NCBI GenBank assembly: GCA_964503125.1
Contig: CAZCZE010000039.1
Coordinates: 156,534 to 220,533 of the forward strand
Origin: FEN-1219 sp964503125
Lineage (GTDB): Bacteria > Pseudomonadota > Gammaproteobacteria > Steroidobacterales > Rariloculaceae
Reading direction: 5' to 3'
Length of the DNA stretch: 64,000 nucleotides
Below are positions 1-7,095 of the stretch, in pieces (the stretch's first letter is position 1; each line of letters starts with the position of its first letter). Under the pieces are notes generated by a model that searched no databases, was not told the DNA's origin, and saw only the letters and a program-made list of their open reading frames with translations. A program made the translations under genes and the position numbers.

Positions 1-1
1 G

Positions 2-679
2 AACGTCGAGCTTGGGGCGATCGAGGCCGGCAAGTTCACGTCGCCGGACTCCGGCGATACCGTGCTCTACGCGCGCGAGGTGGCCGGCGACGAGCTGCGC
101 GACGTGTTCCTCGAAACGCAGCAGGACGAGCGCGTCATCGTGATTCTCGCGGCGCGCGGCCGGCGCCTCGTCGACGCCGCGACGGGCGAGCAATCGTTCG
201 TGCTCTACGACGGCCGCCGTTACGAAGGCGTGCCCGGCGAAGGAGAGTTTCTCGTCGTCGAGTTCGACGAGCACGGCATCCCGATACGGAGCGACGACGA
301 GGAGGAGCTCGTGACGGCCGTGGCCGCGAAGCCGACGAGCGACCTCCTGCGCTCGCAAACGTCCGCGGATCGCGCCGAGTTGCACTGGCGAATATCGTTG
401 CCGCTGTCGGTGTTCGTGCTGGGCTTGCTCGCGATCCCGTTGAGTCGCACGGCGCCGCGCGACGGCCGGTACGCGCGCCTCGGCATGGCGCTGTTCATCT
501 ACCTCAGCTACACGAACTTGCTGTCGATCGGCCGCGTCTGGGTCGAGCGCGGCGTCGTCAGCGATGCGGTCGGCTTGTGGTGGGTGCACGCGTTCGTGGC
601 GCTCATCGCCCTTTGGATGTATGCGCGGGAAGGAGGCTGGTTCGCGCGCGGCCGCGCCGTACGGCCGGTGCCCGCATGA
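2..679 (+). CDS. lptF: LptF, lipopolysaccharide export permease (3' part, truncated at window edge)
   Basis: The reading frame is open from base 2, so only the C-terminal ~225 residues are present. It starts in the periplasmic beta-jellyroll (AGKFTSPDSGDTVLYAREV) and ends with three membrane segments (around LPLSVFVLGLLAIPL, ARLGMALFIYLSYTNLL and WVHAFVALIALWMYA). That is the typical C-terminal half of the LptF/LptG permease family. LptF pairs with LptG and the ATPase LptB to extract LPS from the inner membrane and pass it to LptC/LptA. The stop overlaps the lptG start (ATGA), as expected for the lptFG pair. Assignment to LptF rather than LptG rests on gene order. The true start lies outside the window. 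Confidence 0.9.
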   Translation, partial: NVELGAIEAGKFTSPDSGDTVLYAREVAGDELRDVFLETQQDERVIVILAARGRRLVDAATGEQSFVLYDGRRYEGVPGEGEFLVVEFDEHGIPIRSDDEEELVTAVAAKPTSDLLRSQTSADRAELHWRISLPLSVFVLGLLAIPLSRTAPRDGRYARLGMALFIYLSYTNLLSIGRVWVERGVVSDAVGLWWVHAFVALIALWMYAREGGWFARGRAVRPVPA

Positions 680-1746
680 CGCTGCTGCGCGGCTACATCG
701 TCGGTGCCGTGCTGCGCGGCGTGGCGCTCGTCCTCACGGTGCTCGTCGTGGTGACCTCTGCCGTCGAGCTCGTCGGTCAGCTCGACGACGTCGGCACGGG
801 CGAGTACGACTTGCGAATGGCGCTCGCCTTCGTCGCGCTGCGCGTGCCGCGCACCATTTTCACGACGCTGCCGATCGCGGCGTTGATCGGCGGGCTCTTG
901 AGCCTCGGCAACCTCGCGGTCCATCGCGAGCTCATCGTGATGCGGGCAAGCGGCGTCTCGTCGTGGCAGTTGCTATCGGCCGTCGGCCTTGCGGGATTCG
1001 CCCTGGCCGTGCTCATGGTGCTGCTCGGCGAGTCGTTGGCCCCGTCGCTGGGCGCCTACGCCAACGAGCTGCGCACGCGCGCCATGCACGAAGACCTCGC
1101 CGTGGCGAAGGGGCAGACCACGTGGCTGCGCGACGGCGAGCGCATCCTGAGCTTGCGGCGCCAGGCCGGCGATCTCGGCTACGGCGGCGGCGTGCTGATC
1201 TTCGACGTCGGTCCCGATCATGTGCTCAAGGAAGTCGCGCGCGCCGACTCGGCGGATCTCGACTCGGCGAATCGCTGGGTGCTCGCGAACTACGGCGAAA
1301 CCGTATTCGAGGAAAACGGCGTCGCGATCCGCAGCGAGCGCGAGTCGACCGGGACCTACACCCTGAACCCCGACTTGCTCGAGCTGTCGATCGTGCGCGA
1401 GGACTTGCTCGATACCCCTTCGCTGCAGCGCTACATTCGGTACCTGCGCGCCAACGACCTCGACGCTCATCGCTACCTAGTGGCCTATTGGTCGCGCATC
1501 GCGAGCGTCGCGTCGGTGGTGCTCATGACCATTCTCGCGTTGCCGTTCGTGTTCGGCAGTCTGCGCTCGGCCGGCGCGGGCGCGCGGCTCGTCGTCGGGC
1601 TCGTCATCGGGCTTTCGTACTACGTCCTCGGCGAGGTTCTGACGACGGGCGGAGAAGTCTACGGCTTACCGCCGCTCGTGATCGCGTTTGCGCCGAGCGC
1701 GCTGCTTGCCGTCGTCACGGCCGTGGCGTTCACGAGCGTGCGCTAG
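676..1746 (+). CDS. lptG: LptG, lipopolysaccharide export permease
   Basis: 356 residues starting at an ATG that overlaps the lptF stop, so the two genes are translationally coupled. The family layout is visible: an N-terminal membrane helix (YIVGAVLRGVALVLTVLVVV), two further helices at roughly residues 55-75 and 100-125, a periplasmic jellyroll domain in the middle, and three C-terminal helices from about residue 275. The segment REDLLDTPSLQRYIRYLRAN matches the conserved cytoplasm-proximal region of LptG. It is a subunit of the LptB2FG transporter. The 3' end overlaps the convergent RDD gene by 17 nt. Confidence 0.93.
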   Translation: MTLLRGYIVGAVLRGVALVLTVLVVVTSAVELVGQLDDVGTGEYDLRMALAFVALRVPRTIFTTLPIAALIGGLLSLGNLAVHRELIVMRASGVSSWQLLSAVGLAGFALAVLMVLLGESLAPSLGAYANELRTRAMHEDLAVAKGQTTWLRDGERILSLRRQAGDLGYGGGVLIFDVGPDHVLKEVARADSADLDSANRWVLANYGETVFEENGVAIRSERESTGTYTLNPDLLELSIVREDLLDTPSLQRYIRYLRANDLDAHRYLVAYWSRIASVASVVLMTILALPFVFGSLRSAGAGARLVVGLVIGLSYYVLGEVLTTGGEVYGLPPLVIAFAPSALLAVVTAVAFTSVR

Positions 1747-2185
1747 GGAGGCCCGCGGCGTCGGTCCGCACGACGCGCGTGTGTGTCCACCGGTCGTGCC
1801 ACGCGCGCCCGGCGTCGTCGAGCAAGCTCCACCAGAGACCGAGGCCCGCGGGCAGCGCGGCGACGAGAGCGCCGGCGAACCGCGCGGTGGCGGAGCGCCA
1901 CGTGAGCCTCCCGCCGTCGTCGCGCACGACGCGAATCCGCCAGGCGCGCATACCGAGCGTTTGCCCGCCGTGAACCCAGAAGGCGCAAAAGAACGTCGCG
2001 ACGAGCGCCGCGACGCTGAGCGGGAACCACACGCTGCCGGGCGGCACCGGCTCGCCGAGCCGGACGGCGACTACCAGCAGCGTGAAGCACAGGATGAGCG
2101 CCGCCAGCAGCAAGAGATCGTAGGAGAGGGCGGCGAGCCGCCGCAGCAGCGACGCGGGCTCGAACGAGGGCTGCGACGCGGTCAA
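1730..2185 (-). CDS. RDD family membrane protein
   Basis: 151 residues with the RDD family signature near the N-terminus (LLRRLAALSYDLLLLAALIL), where the R..A...D pattern precedes the first membrane helix. A second helix (SVAALVATFFCAFWV) is followed by the family-typical GQTLGMRAWRIRVVRDDG and a third helix (AGALVAALPAGLGLWWSLL). RDD proteins are small inner-membrane proteins; some are linked to ion or solute exchange, but most have no known role. Its start overlaps the end of the upstream acetyltransferase gene by 4 nt, so the two are probably co-transcribed. Its 3' end overlaps lptG, which it often neighbours in gammaproteobacteria. Confidence 0.85.
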   Translation of the reverse strand: MTASQPSFEPASLLRRLAALSYDLLLLAALILCFTLLVVAVRLGEPVPPGSVWFPLSVAALVATFFCAFWVHGGQTLGMRAWRIRVVRDDGGRLTWRSATARFAGALVAALPAGLGLWWSLLDDAGRAWHDRWTHTRVVRTDAAGLPSARS

Positions 2186-2475
2186 GCGAGCAGGTCGCGG
2201 TAGTGTGGATGCCGCTCGATGTAGGCCGCCACGAACGGGCAGCTCGGGATCACGCGGTAGCCGTGCTCGCGAGCGTAGCGCAGCGCGTGCTCGGTGAGGC
2301 GCGACGCGATGCCGCTGCCCCGCAACCCCGGCGGCACGAACGTGTGGTTGAGATCGAGCACGCGACCCGCGAGCTCGCGATAGCGGATCACGCCCGTTCC
2401 GTTCGCGAGCTCTATCGCGAAGCGTTGCGCCTCGGGCTCATGGCGGATGCTGCCGGCCATCGTTGCCGCGCTCAC
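2182..2475 (-). CDS. Small GNAT-family N-acetyltransferase (COG2388-like)
   Basis: 97 residues comprising a minimal GNAT fold. DLNHTFVPPGLRGSGIASRL contains the acetyl-CoA pyrophosphate-binding pattern (RGSGIAS), and VIPSCPFVAAYIERHPHY is the usual C-terminal motif of the short COG2388/NATD1-like subfamily. Length agrees with that subfamily (about 90-110 residues). The substrate is unknown. The annotated start is a GTG directly abutting the stop of the upstream gene; an in-frame ATG five codons in (2460) is an equally plausible start. It sits in the middle of a three-gene minus-strand operon. Confidence 0.8.
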   Translation of the reverse strand: MSAATMAGSIRHEPEAQRFAIELANGTGVIRYRELAGRVLDLNHTFVPPGLRGSGIASRLTEHALRYAREHGYRVIPSCPFVAAYIERHPHYRDLLA

Positions 2476-2829
2476 TTACACCGCGTCCGGCGCGTTGCAG
2501 GGCGGCGCGAGGCCGGCGAGCAGATCGGCGAGGATCGCGGCGCGTCGCTCGTCGTTGTCCTCCTTGAGCACGCCGACCACGTTGGCCAAGTACATCTGGA
2601 AGCATTCGTCGCGCGGATGGTCCTTGAGCGCTGCCGAGAGATCCGTTGCCGCCCCCACGAACAACGGCTCGTACTTGGGCCGCTGGCCGGGCTCGATCGT
2701 TCTTGCGGCCACGACGTAAATCCCCGGCACGGCGCGAAACTTCGTCGCCCAGACGTAGATGCGGAAGTCGTAGCGCTGGCCGGAATGACCCGCCAGCATC
2801 ACCTGATCGATCTTCGTGGTCTTGCTCAA
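2476..2829 (-). CDS. Small GIY-YIG-like protein, probably catalytically dead
   Basis: 117 residues. I see the outline of a GIY-YIG fold: GIYVVAAR (strand 1, GIY), YEPLFVGAATDLSAAL (strand 2, YIG-like) and a C-terminal LAGLAPPCN, as in small GIY-YIG proteins ending in PPxN. The helix arginine after the YIG strand and the glutamate before the final PPCN, which form the active site in true GIY-YIG nucleases, appear replaced (SAAL and ILADLL). It may therefore be a non-catalytic nucleic-acid-binding relative. It heads the operon with the GNAT and RDD genes. The family call is by motif only; function unknown. Confidence 0.5.
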   Translation of the reverse strand: MSKTTKIDQVMLAGHSGQRYDFRIYVWATKFRAVPGIYVVAARTIEPGQRPKYEPLFVGAATDLSAALKDHPRDECFQMYLANVVGVLKEDNDERRAAILADLLAGLAPPCNAPDAV

Positions 2830-2913
2830 ACCGCGGGTCCTCGCGTGCGGCGGAAGTCGTGCCGATTATAGGAGGGCCTCCGCCGTTTCGGTGTGCTGCA
2901 CGCCGCGTATCCT

Positions 2914-2944
2914 GCCGGCGTTGGCCTCGCGTGCCAACGCCGGC
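2914..2944. repeat. Perfect 12-bp inverted repeat (strong hairpin)
   Basis: The arms GCCGGCGTTGGC (2914-2925) and GCCAACGCCGGC (2933-2944) pair perfectly around a 7-nt loop. On the plus strand the hairpin is followed by GTTCTTTCGG, a weak T-tract. It lies between the divergent genes at 2829 (minus) and 3000 (plus), upstream of the TATAAT at 2968. It could be an operator dyad, or a terminator for a short plus-strand RNA. Confidence 0.7.
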
Positions 2945-2967
2945 GTTCTTTCGGGCGTGGGCCCGCC

Positions 2968-2973
2968 TATAAT
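2968..2973 (+). promoter_or_regulatory. Consensus -10 element for the DUF6152 gene
   Basis: A perfect TATAAT lies 26 nt upstream of the ATG at 3000. Roughly 16-17 bp further upstream is only a poor -35 (TTCTTT at 2946), directly abutting the 12-bp hairpin. A GGAG ribosome-binding site is present at 2989-2992. Confidence 0.5.
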
Positions 2974-2999
2974 GGCGCGTCGAATAACGGAGTGCAGGG

Positions 3000-3362
3000 A
3001 TGATGGGTCGATTCGGTTTCTGCGCCCTGTTGCTCGGCGCCGCCTCGCTGTCGACGGGCGCGCTCGCCCACCACTCGGCGGCGCAGTTCGATTTCGCGCA
3101 GACGGTGCGTATCGAGGGCGTCGTCAAGGAAATGCGCGTCGCCAATCCACACATCGCATTGTTCCTCGAAGTGACCGACGCGAAAGGCACGCGCGTCATC
3201 GAGTACGAGGGTCACAGCCGAAACAACGTGTACCGCCGCGGTTGGCGTCCCGAGATGGTGCACACGGGCGACACGCTCGCGATCGACATCGCGCCGATGC
3301 GCACGGGTGAGGACGGCGGGTATGTGAAGACCTTCATATTGAAGGACGGCAAGGGATTCTAG
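3000..3362 (+). CDS. DUF6152 family secreted protein
   Basis: 120 residues. An N-terminal signal peptide (MMGRFGFCALLLGAASLSTGALA) is followed by mature HHSAAQFDF, the hallmark start of DUF6152 proteins. Further conserved features are ANPHIALFLEV, WRPEMVHTGDTLAI and a C-terminal GGYVKTFILKDGK, giving a small beta-rich periplasmic domain. The biochemical role of the family is unknown; the HH pair suggests possible metal binding (inference). It is a monocistronic gene with its own TATAAT and a strong hairpin 35 nt downstream of the stop. Confidence 0.8.
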   Translation: MMGRFGFCALLLGAASLSTGALAHHSAAQFDFAQTVRIEGVVKEMRVANPHIALFLEVTDAKGTRVIEYEGHSRNNVYRRGWRPEMVHTGDTLAIDIAPMRTGEDGGYVKTFILKDGKGF

Positions 3363-3396
3363 GGCCCGCGGCGAGCCTTCGTCGCTTCAGACACTG

Positions 3397-3435
3397 ACGG
3401 CGCGCCGGATGACTCCGGCGCGCCGTTGGCGTTTT
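3397..3435. terminator. Strong hairpin terminator between convergent genes
   Basis: A 13-bp perfect GC-rich stem, ACGGCGCGCCGGA (3397-3409) with TCCGGCGCGCCGT (3414-3426), closes a 4-nt loop. On the plus strand it is followed by TGGCGTTTTCC. It lies between the stop codons of the plus gene ending at 3362 and the minus gene ending at 3441, so it can serve both; the T-tract is better on the plus side. Confidence 0.7.
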
Positions 3436-3440
3436 CCGGG

Positions 3441-3758
3441 TCAACGGCGGCGCGGTTTGCCGGTGTGGTCGTAAGGGTTGAAGCCGCCGCCCTTGTCGCG
3501 CACGCCGGGTTTCGGCGCGTGGCTCGCGGGCTTGGGCGCAACCGGCTTCGCGGCCGCGACGTCTCGATCGGGGCGTTTCGGAGTCGGGTGAAGGTCCGTC
3601 TTCTCGATCGCGAGCTCGTCGTTGTTGAGCTGTTTCAGGAGATGCGCGGTCTCGCCCTCCGAGCCCCATTCCCAACGGTTACCCTCGGGATCGGCGACGA
3701 CCTTACCCGCGGGGTTGTCCTTGATCGACCGGATCCACTTATCGTCGGGGCCTGGCAT
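3441..3758 (-). CDS. Hypothetical protein, charged and proline-rich C-terminus
   Basis: 105 residues that I do not recognise. The N-terminal half (MPGPDDKWIRSIKDNPAGKV, then DPEGNRWEWGSEGETAHLLK) looks folded. The C-terminal half is rich in P, K and A and ends in GGGFNPYDHTGKPRRR, which looks disordered and basic. There is no signal peptide or membrane helix. It is a single gene between a bidirectional terminator and the tRNA-Glu terminator, so it has its own transcription unit. Coding status rests on clean codon periodicity and the absence of a competing frame. Confidence 0.6.
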   Translation of the reverse strand: MPGPDDKWIRSIKDNPAGKVVADPEGNRWEWGSEGETAHLLKQLNNDELAIEKTDLHPTPKRPDRDVAAAKPVAPKPASHAPKPGVRDKGGGFNPYDHTGKPRRR

Positions 3759-3799
3759 GGCGATTCGAGCCGATTAACGCGTTGGCAAAAGTGTAGCCG

Positions 3800-3832
3800 A
3801 AAAAAAGAGAGCCCGACCGGTGGCCGAGCTCT
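3800..3832 (-). terminator. Rho-independent terminator of the tRNA-Glu transcript
   Basis: Read on the minus strand, AGAGC-T-CGGCC (3832-3822) pairs with GGTCG-G-GCTCT (3818-3808) through an 11-bp stem with two G-U pairs and a 3-nt loop. It is followed by C and seven Ts (3807-3800). It is the first terminator downstream of tRNA-Glu, 164 nt beyond the CCA end. Confidence 0.8.
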
Positions 3833-3995
3833 ACAGGGGGCTTCAAGATCTCCAATCGGGGAGGAAATTCTCAAAGCGGGGGTAAGGATAGGCCCGTGCG
3901 AGGAGCCGCGCGGTCAAGAACTCTCAAGGGAAAACGGCCGTCGGCGCGCTCCGCGTCGCCTGCCCGGGCGATGACGGGAGAGGGGGGGGGTGAAA

Positions 3996-4071
3996 TGGCG
4001 CTCCCTGGGGGAATCGAACCCCCGTTTTAGCCTTGAGAGGGCCACGTCCTGGACCGCTAGACGAAGGGAGC
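3996..4071 (-). tRNA. tRNA-Glu (anticodon CTC)
   Basis: A 76-nt cloverleaf on the minus strand. The acceptor stem is GCTCCCT/AGGGAGC with discriminator G and an encoded CCA. The T-arm CGGGGGTTCGATTCCCCC is intact, and the anticodon stem TGGCC/GGCTA closes the loop CTCTCAA with anticodon CTC (reads GAG). GAG is clearly the preferred Glu codon in the neighbouring genes. It is divergent from pcnB, whose proposed ATG is only 29 bp away, so the tRNA promoter must overlap the start of pcnB. Confidence 0.95.
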
Positions 4072-4100
4072 GCGGGTGCCGCGCCTTAAGCGAGGCTGGT

Positions 4101-5468
4101 ATGATACCGGCCTTTCTCGCAGGGCGAAACCACGGCAGCTTGTTCAACGACACGGAACGACAGTCGCGCGTGGCTCCCGTCATCGTCTCCCGCGAGCAGC
4201 ACAACGTTAGCCGGGCCAACATCTCGCCCAACGCGCTCAAAGTTTTGTACCGCCTCAAGAGCGCGGGGTTCGAGGCATTTCTCGTCGGCGGCGGCGTCCG
4301 GGACTTGCTGCTCGACCGGCATCCGAAGGACTTCGACGTCGTCACCAATGCCGATCCCGATCAAATTCGGGATCTGTTCCGCAACTGCCGCCTGATCGGC
4401 CGGCGCTTTCGGCTCGCGCACGTGCGCTTCGGCCGCGACATCGTCGAGGTCGCGACGTTCCGCGCCGCCGGCGCCGAACCCGACGACGACGAGCGCGCGC
4501 ACACGGACAGCGGCCGCATCTTGCGAGACAACGTCTACGGCACGATCGGCGAGGACGTCTGGCGGCGGGACTTCACGGTCAACGCGCTCTACTACAACAT
4601 CGCCGACTTCAGCATCTGGGACTACGTCAACGGCGTCGCCGACGTGCGCGCCCGCACGCTGCGGCTCATCGGCGATCCTGTGAAGCGCTATCGCGAGGAC
4701 CCCGTTCGCATGCTGCGCGCGATGCGCTTCGCGGCCAAGCTCGAATTCACGCTCGCGCCCGACGCTGAGGCGCCGCTCGCTTCGCTCGGTCGCTTGCTCG
4801 CCGAGGTTCCGCCGGCGCGGCTGTTCGACGAGCTGCTCAAGCTGTTTCAGAGCGGCCACGCCATACGTAGTTTCGAGTTACTCGTACAGTACGATCTCCT
4901 GCGCTACCTGTTCCGCGACACGGCCGCGCTGCTCGAGACCAACGAGCGCGAGAAGATCGTGGGATTCATCCGCCAGGGCTTGAGCGACACCGACAAACGC
5001 GTTCGCGAGGACAAGCCCATCACGCCGATGTTCCTCTATGCCTTGTTCCTATGGTTCCCGATCCAGGCGCTCGCCCGGCGTCTCGAGAGCGAAGGTTGGA
5101 ACGACGGCCAGGCGCTGCTCGAGGCGAGCCAGCGCATTGTCGCGTCGCAGCAGACGGCATTCCCGCGCCGCTTCAGCTCGCCGATGAAGGAGCTGCTCAA
5201 CATGCAATGGCGGTTCGCGCATCGCCATGGCGCGCGCGCCGCGCGCCTGCTCGAGCACAAGCGCTTCCGCGCGGCATACGACTTCCTCGTGCTGCGCGCG
5301 AGCTGCGGCGAGGTCGATCAGGAGACCGTAGCCTGGTGGACCGACATCCAGAACCTGCCGCGCGAGGAGCAGAGCAAGCTGCTCAATCTGCAGCGGAGCG
5401 GACGACGGCGGCGGGGCGGGCGCCGGCGTTCGGGGCGCGACAACGAGATCAACGACGTTGTCGTTTAG
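4101..5468 (+). CDS. pcnB: Poly(A) polymerase I
   Basis: 455 residues from the ATG at 4101. The nucleotidyltransferase core is clear: FLVGGGVRDLLLDRHPKDFD gives the GG...(K)DFD active-site pattern. It is followed by RNCRLIGRRFRLAHVRFG and the RRDFTVNALYY and REDPVRMLRAMRFAAKL motifs of class II CCA-adding/poly(A) polymerases. The preceding ISPNALKVLYRLKSAGFEAF and a basic C-terminus (RRRRGGRRRSGR) mark it as PcnB rather than a CCA enzyme. It adds poly(A) tails to RNA 3' ends and promotes decay by the degradosome. A GTG at 4170, close to the conserved VIVSREQHNVS, is an alternative start that would free room for the tRNA promoter. Confidence 0.9.
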   Translation: MIPAFLAGRNHGSLFNDTERQSRVAPVIVSREQHNVSRANISPNALKVLYRLKSAGFEAFLVGGGVRDLLLDRHPKDFDVVTNADPDQIRDLFRNCRLIGRRFRLAHVRFGRDIVEVATFRAAGAEPDDDERAHTDSGRILRDNVYGTIGEDVWRRDFTVNALYYNIADFSIWDYVNGVADVRARTLRLIGDPVKRYREDPVRMLRAMRFAAKLEFTLAPDAEAPLASLGRLLAEVPPARLFDELLKLFQSGHAIRSFELLVQYDLLRYLFRDTAALLETNEREKIVGFIRQGLSDTDKRVREDKPITPMFLYALFLWFPIQALARRLESEGWNDGQALLEASQRIVASQQTAFPRRFSSPMKELLNMQWRFAHRHGARAARLLEHKRFRAAYDFLVLRASCGEVDQETVAWWTDIQNLPREEQSKLLNLQRSGRRRRGGRRRSGRDNEINDVVV

Positions 5469-5502
5469 CGTGCCGACCGCGAAGACGCCGAAGTCGGCCG
5501 AG

Positions 5503-6201
5503 ATGCCGGGCCGCGGCGCAATGCGCGGCGGCGATGAGACCGAGCCGATCCGCATCGAGGGGCCGCGCTACATCGTCATCGAAGGCCCGATCGGCGTCGG
5601 CAAGACGAGCCTCGCGAAACGCCTGGCCAAGAGCTTCGCGAGCGAGCTCGTGCTCGAGCAGGCGGAGGACAACCCGTTTCTCGAGCGCTTCTATCGCAGC
5701 CGCCGCCAGTCGGCGCTGCCCACGCAGCTGTTCTTCCTGTTCCAGCGCGCGCGCCAGATCGAGCAGATCCGCCAAAGCGACCTGTTCTCGCCCGTGCGCA
5801 TCGCCGACTTCTTGCTGCAAAAAGACCGCTTGTTCGCCGAGCTCAATCTCGACCCGCACGAGCTCGGGCTGTATCAACAAGTGGCCGATACGCTCGAGCT
5901 CGATCCACCGACACCCGACCTAGTCGTGTATCTGCAGGCGCCGGCGCCCGTGCTGCTCAAACGGGTCGCGGCGCGCGGCATTCCTTACGAGCAGCTCATC
6001 GAGCCCGAGTATCTCGAGCGGCTCGGCGATGCGTACGCGCGGTTCTTCTACGACTACGACGCCGCGCCGTTGCTCATCGTCAACGCGGCGGCCATTGACC
6101 CGGTCCACCGCGAGTCGGACTATCAAGAGCTGTTGCAAACCATTCTGCGCGTCAAGCACGGCCGCCACTTCTTCAATCCGGCAGGCGCGTCGCTCGCCTG
6201 A
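5503..6201 (+). CDS. Deoxynucleoside kinase family protein
   Basis: About 232 residues from the ATG at 5503; GTG 5470, TTG 5458 and ATG 5521 are other in-frame starts. The P-loop IEGPIGVGKTSLAKRL, the segment ALPTQLFFLFQRARQIEQ and the lid-like LLKRVAARGIPYEQLIEPEYL define a dNK/dGK-like kinase, which phosphorylates deoxynucleosides for salvage. In many gammaproteobacteria this gene sits between folK and panB in the pcnB-folK-panB-panC locus. Here it follows pcnB directly and folK is missing. It is coupled to pcnB by near or actual overlap, and panB follows after 21 nt. Confidence 0.82.
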   Translation: MPGRGAMRGGDETEPIRIEGPRYIVIEGPIGVGKTSLAKRLAKSFASELVLEQAEDNPFLERFYRSRRQSALPTQLFFLFQRARQIEQIRQSDLFSPVRIADFLLQKDRLFAELNLDPHELGLYQQVADTLELDPPTPDLVVYLQAPAPVLLKRVAARGIPYEQLIEPEYLERLGDAYARFFYDYDAAPLLIVNAAAIDPVHRESDYQELLQTILRVKHGRHFFNPAGASLA

Positions 6202-6222
6202 GCGCGGCGGGCGGAGGTCGAG

Positions 6223-7053
6223 ATGTACAAACAGTTGCAGCAGCGCGGCATGGACTCGCCGCCCGTGAACGTGAGCGCGCTGCGCGAGATGAGGCTGGCG
6301 CGCGAGCCGATTGCGTGTCTCACGGCTTACGACGCGAGCTTCGCGGAGCTCGTCGATCTCGCGGGCACCGACGTCGTGCTCGTCGGCGACAGTTTGGGCA
6401 TGGTCATCCAAGGTCTCGACACGACGGTGCCTGTGACCGTCGCCGACATGGTCTATCACAGCCGCTGCGTCGCGCGCGGGCTGCGGCACGCGTTCCTCAT
6501 CGTCGACATGCCGTTCATGAGCTACACGACGCCGACGCAAGCGCTCGACAACGCGGTGCGCCTCATGCAGGAAGGCGGCGCCATGATGGTGAAGCTCGAG
6601 ACGGGGCAGGGGCAGGCCGGCATCGTCGAGCATCTCGCCAAACAGGACATCCCGCTCTGCGCGCACTTGGGCCTCAAGCCGCAGTCGGTGCACAAGCTCG
6701 GCGGTTTCAAAGTGCAGGGGCGCGAGGAGCGCGCGGCGCAAGAGATGATTGCCGCCGCCCGCGAGCTCGAAAGCGCGGGCGCCGATTCCATCCTGCTCGA
6801 GTGCGTGCCGAGCACCGTCGGCGCCGCGATCCGCGACGCCGTGCGCGTGCCCGTCATCGGCATCGGTGCGGGCCCGGGCGTCGACGGCCAGATTCTCGTG
6901 CTCTACGACGTGCTCGGCATCACGCAAGGGCGCATGCCGCGTTTCGTCAAGAACTTCGCCAAGGGCCGCGACTCGCCGCTCGACGCGTTGCGCGCCTACG
7001 TTCGCGCCGTCAAAGATCGCAGCTACCCCGCGCCGGAACACTGCTTCGAGTGA
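6223..7053 (+). CDS. panB: 3-methyl-2-oxobutanoate hydroxymethyltransferase
   Basis: 276 residues with a good Shine-Dalgarno (GGAGGTCGAG). Family motifs are CLTAYDASFAELVDLAG, VLVGDSLGMVIQG (metal/substrate site), DMPFMSYTTPTQALDNAVRL, GGAMMVKLE, HLGLKPQSV and the C-terminal IGIGAGPGVDGQILVLYDVL. It transfers a hydroxymethyl group from 5,10-methylene-THF to 2-oxoisovalerate, giving ketopantoate, the first committed step to pantothenate and CoA. Length matches the usual 260-280. It is followed by panC. Confidence 0.97.
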   Translation: MYKQLQQRGMDSPPVNVSALREMRLAREPIACLTAYDASFAELVDLAGTDVVLVGDSLGMVIQGLDTTVPVTVADMVYHSRCVARGLRHAFLIVDMPFMSYTTPTQALDNAVRLMQEGGAMMVKLETGQGQAGIVEHLAKQDIPLCAHLGLKPQSVHKLGGFKVQGREERAAQEMIAAARELESAGADSILLECVPSTVGAAIRDAVRVPVIGIGAGPGVDGQILVLYDVLGITQGRMPRFVKNFAKGRDSPLDALRAYVRAVKDRSYPAPEHCFE

Positions 7054-7095
7054 GGGCGCTGCTAGACTGGTCGCAGCTATTCCCCGGGAGCTGAG

